A stretch of 6,441 nt of DNA from Actinomycetes bacterium (lineage in GTDB: Bacteria > Actinomycetota > Actinomycetes > Actinomycetales > Cellulomonadaceae). Location: the NCBI GenBank assembly GCA_023428465.1, contig JAEYXM010000147.1:1-6441 (forward strand), read 5' to 3'. Made by a program: the position numbers and the translations under genes. The stretch's first letter is position 1, and every line of letters begins with the position of its first letter. The notes beneath the pieces were generated by a model that saw only the letters and a program-made list of their open reading frames with translations, was not told where the DNA came from and ran no database searches. Shown in pieces: positions 5,549 to 6,441 of the stretch.

Positions 5549-6241
5549 TCAGGAGGTGCCGAGGAGCGCGCGGAGCGCTGCGACCCCGGGGAACGCGGCT
5601 CGCTGCTGGGCGAGGGCCGCCTCCCGCTCGGCCCGGCCCGCCTCGAGGGCGGCCCGGATCCCGCCGCCGAGAGCTGACGTGGAGGCGAAGGTGAGCCACT
5701 CGCTGTCGATCTCGATGCGGATCGGCAGGCCGCCGGAGAACACCGCCCGGACCTTGCCGTCGGGGTTCGAGCCGACGACCTCGGCCGCGCGAGCGGCGGT
5801 CGCGGCAGCCGCGTAGGCCTCGCGCTCCGCCCGGGCCGCGGCGAGTGCGGACAGGAGCTCGTCGGTCTCGGCAGACGAGCGCCGGGGTGCACCGGCAGGG
5901 GCCGCCGCGACGGCGACGCCTGCCTCGATGCGCTCGTGCGCCTCCTCGGCGGCCGTCGACCACGCGTCCACGCGAGCCTGCGACGCCGCGGCCCGCGCGG
6001 TGAGCACGGCCGGGCCGAGCCCGTCGGCACCGACGCGTGCGCGCCAGTCGTCGGCCACGCGCACAGCCTGGACGACGCCGCGACGGTCGACCTCGACGGT
6101 CACTGCACCCTCGGGGTCCGCACCGGCGTAGGTCGCAGTCGGATCCTCGTCGATCTCCGCGAACGTGCGGCTCACGCCGTCGAGCCGCGCCGCCGTCACC
6201 TCGAGGCGTTCCAGCGCGTTGGCGAGCTGCTCGGTGGTCAT
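5549..6241 (-). CDS. YbaB/EbfC family protein with two YbaB-like cores
   Basis: A 230-residue protein related to the YbaB/EbfC nucleoid-associated family, whose members form dimers that bind DNA and often accompany ESX/WXG100 genes in actinobacteria. A coiled N-terminal helix (1-28, TTEQLANALERLEV) leads to a first core at about 39-94: DPEGAVTVEVDRRG, then VQAVRVADDW and a helix. After an Ala-rich linker and a second long Ala/Glu/Arg helix (95-155), a second core at about 156-209 repeats the pattern (NPDGKVRAVFSGG, then IRIEIDSEW and a helix) with a one-residue shift. Typical YbaB proteins have about 100 residues and one core. The start ATG has a strong Shine-Dalgarno, GGGGGAA, five bases upstream; a longer frame to 6418 adds Arg/Pro-rich residues and is rejected. 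As first gene of the operon it may regulate it or help fold or target the substrates; neither can be seen in the sequence. Confidence 0.8.
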   Translation of the reverse strand: MTTEQLANALERLEVTAARLDGVSRTFAEIDEDPTATYAGADPEGAVTVEVDRRGVVQAVRVADDWRARVGADGLGPAVLTARAAASQARVDAWSTAAEEAHERIEAGVAVAAAPAGAPRRSSAETDELLSALAAARAEREAYAAAATAARAAEVVGSNPDGKVRAVFSGGLPIRIEIDSEWLTFASTSALGGGIRAALEAGRAEREAALAQQRAAFPGVAALRALLGTS

Positions 6242-6441
6242 CGGTTCCCCCTGTGGCCGTCCCCGGCGCGGTGTGAAGTGCCGTGTCTTTTCGCGAAGCC
6301 TGTAGCGCACCGGACGAAACGGGCGCCGTTCGGAGGTTAGTCGACCGATCCCGGCACCGGGGCCAGAACGGGCCAGATTCTCCCCAACGGGTGATCGCGC
6401 CCGCCCGTCGCGGGGCACACCTCAGGGCAGTGTGAGGTGCG
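6242..6441 (-). promoter_or_regulatory. Upstream region of the minus-strand operon
   Basis: These 200 bases hold no gene I can support and should contain the operon promoter. The clearest element is the Shine-Dalgarno AGGGGGAA at 6245-6252. A TAACCT hexamer (minus strand, 6339-6334) resembles an actinobacterial -10 box (TANNNT), but no convincing -35 lies 15-19 bases upstream, so the promoter itself is uncertain. A 7-bp inverted repeat lies at the window edge (cacctca 6418-6424, tgaggtg 6433-6439, 8-nt loop). It could be an operator or the end of a neighbouring terminator. Confidence 0.35.

Noticed and set aside
5025..5816. 263-codon plus-strand open frame
   Set aside because: Antisense to three minus-strand genes; it runs across their intergenic gaps and has no domain.
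1..6441. CRISPR array or retron-like RNA
   Set aside because: No regularly spaced identical repeats and no reverse transcriptase motif were seen; the only direct repeats are the 12-bp pair and the 23-bp pair.

Overview
The window is GC-rich throughout, with strong third-position G/C, GTG/TTG start codons and long antisense open frames. With the type VII (ESX/WXG100) secretion-type genes on the right, this points to a high-GC actinomycete, perhaps Micrococcales-like. The genus is a guess.

Left half (1-3259): the right-hand end of what looks like an integrated accessory element. On the + strand it carries a type II-like restriction-modification cassette. First is a C5-cytosine DNA methyltransferase running off the left edge. 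Eleven bases later comes a 447-residue protein with a duplicated 86-residue N-terminal domain and a C-terminal PD-(D/E)XK-like site, most simply the partner restriction endonuclease. Then comes an 89-residue protein of a small family I remember next to such systems, function unknown. The element ends at a 56-nt copy of the 3' part of tRNA-Ser(GGA), from the anticodon stem through the discriminator base. It has no 5' half, which is the usual scar (att site) of an integrase that targets tRNA 3' ends. A 12-bp direct repeat about 100 bp before it could be an integrase arm site. No integrase is in the window; it and the intact tRNA would lie to the left.

Junction (3260-3377): no gene. It holds an 11-bp perfect inverted repeat and a 31-bp-period duplication. 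It looks like a terminator between the former tRNA-Ser locus and the convergent minus-strand operon.

Right half (3378-6241, minus strand): a compact four-gene operon, read right to left. The genes are a YbaB/EbfC-like protein with two tandem YbaB-type cores, a 109-residue EspC/WXG100-like protein with a C-terminal YxxxD secretion signal, a 248-residue helical protein with a WxG motif and a long hydrophobic segment, and a 324-residue lipoprotein. The last two overlap by ATGA. No core ESX machinery (EccC ATPase, EccB, EccD, MycP) is visible, so this is either an outlying part of an ESX locus or a self-contained substrate cassette. I infer that the EspC-like and WxG proteins are exported together, perhaps as a pair, and that the lipoprotein acts at the outer face of the membrane. 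The last 200 bases (6242-6441) are the operon's upstream region and hold no gene I can support.
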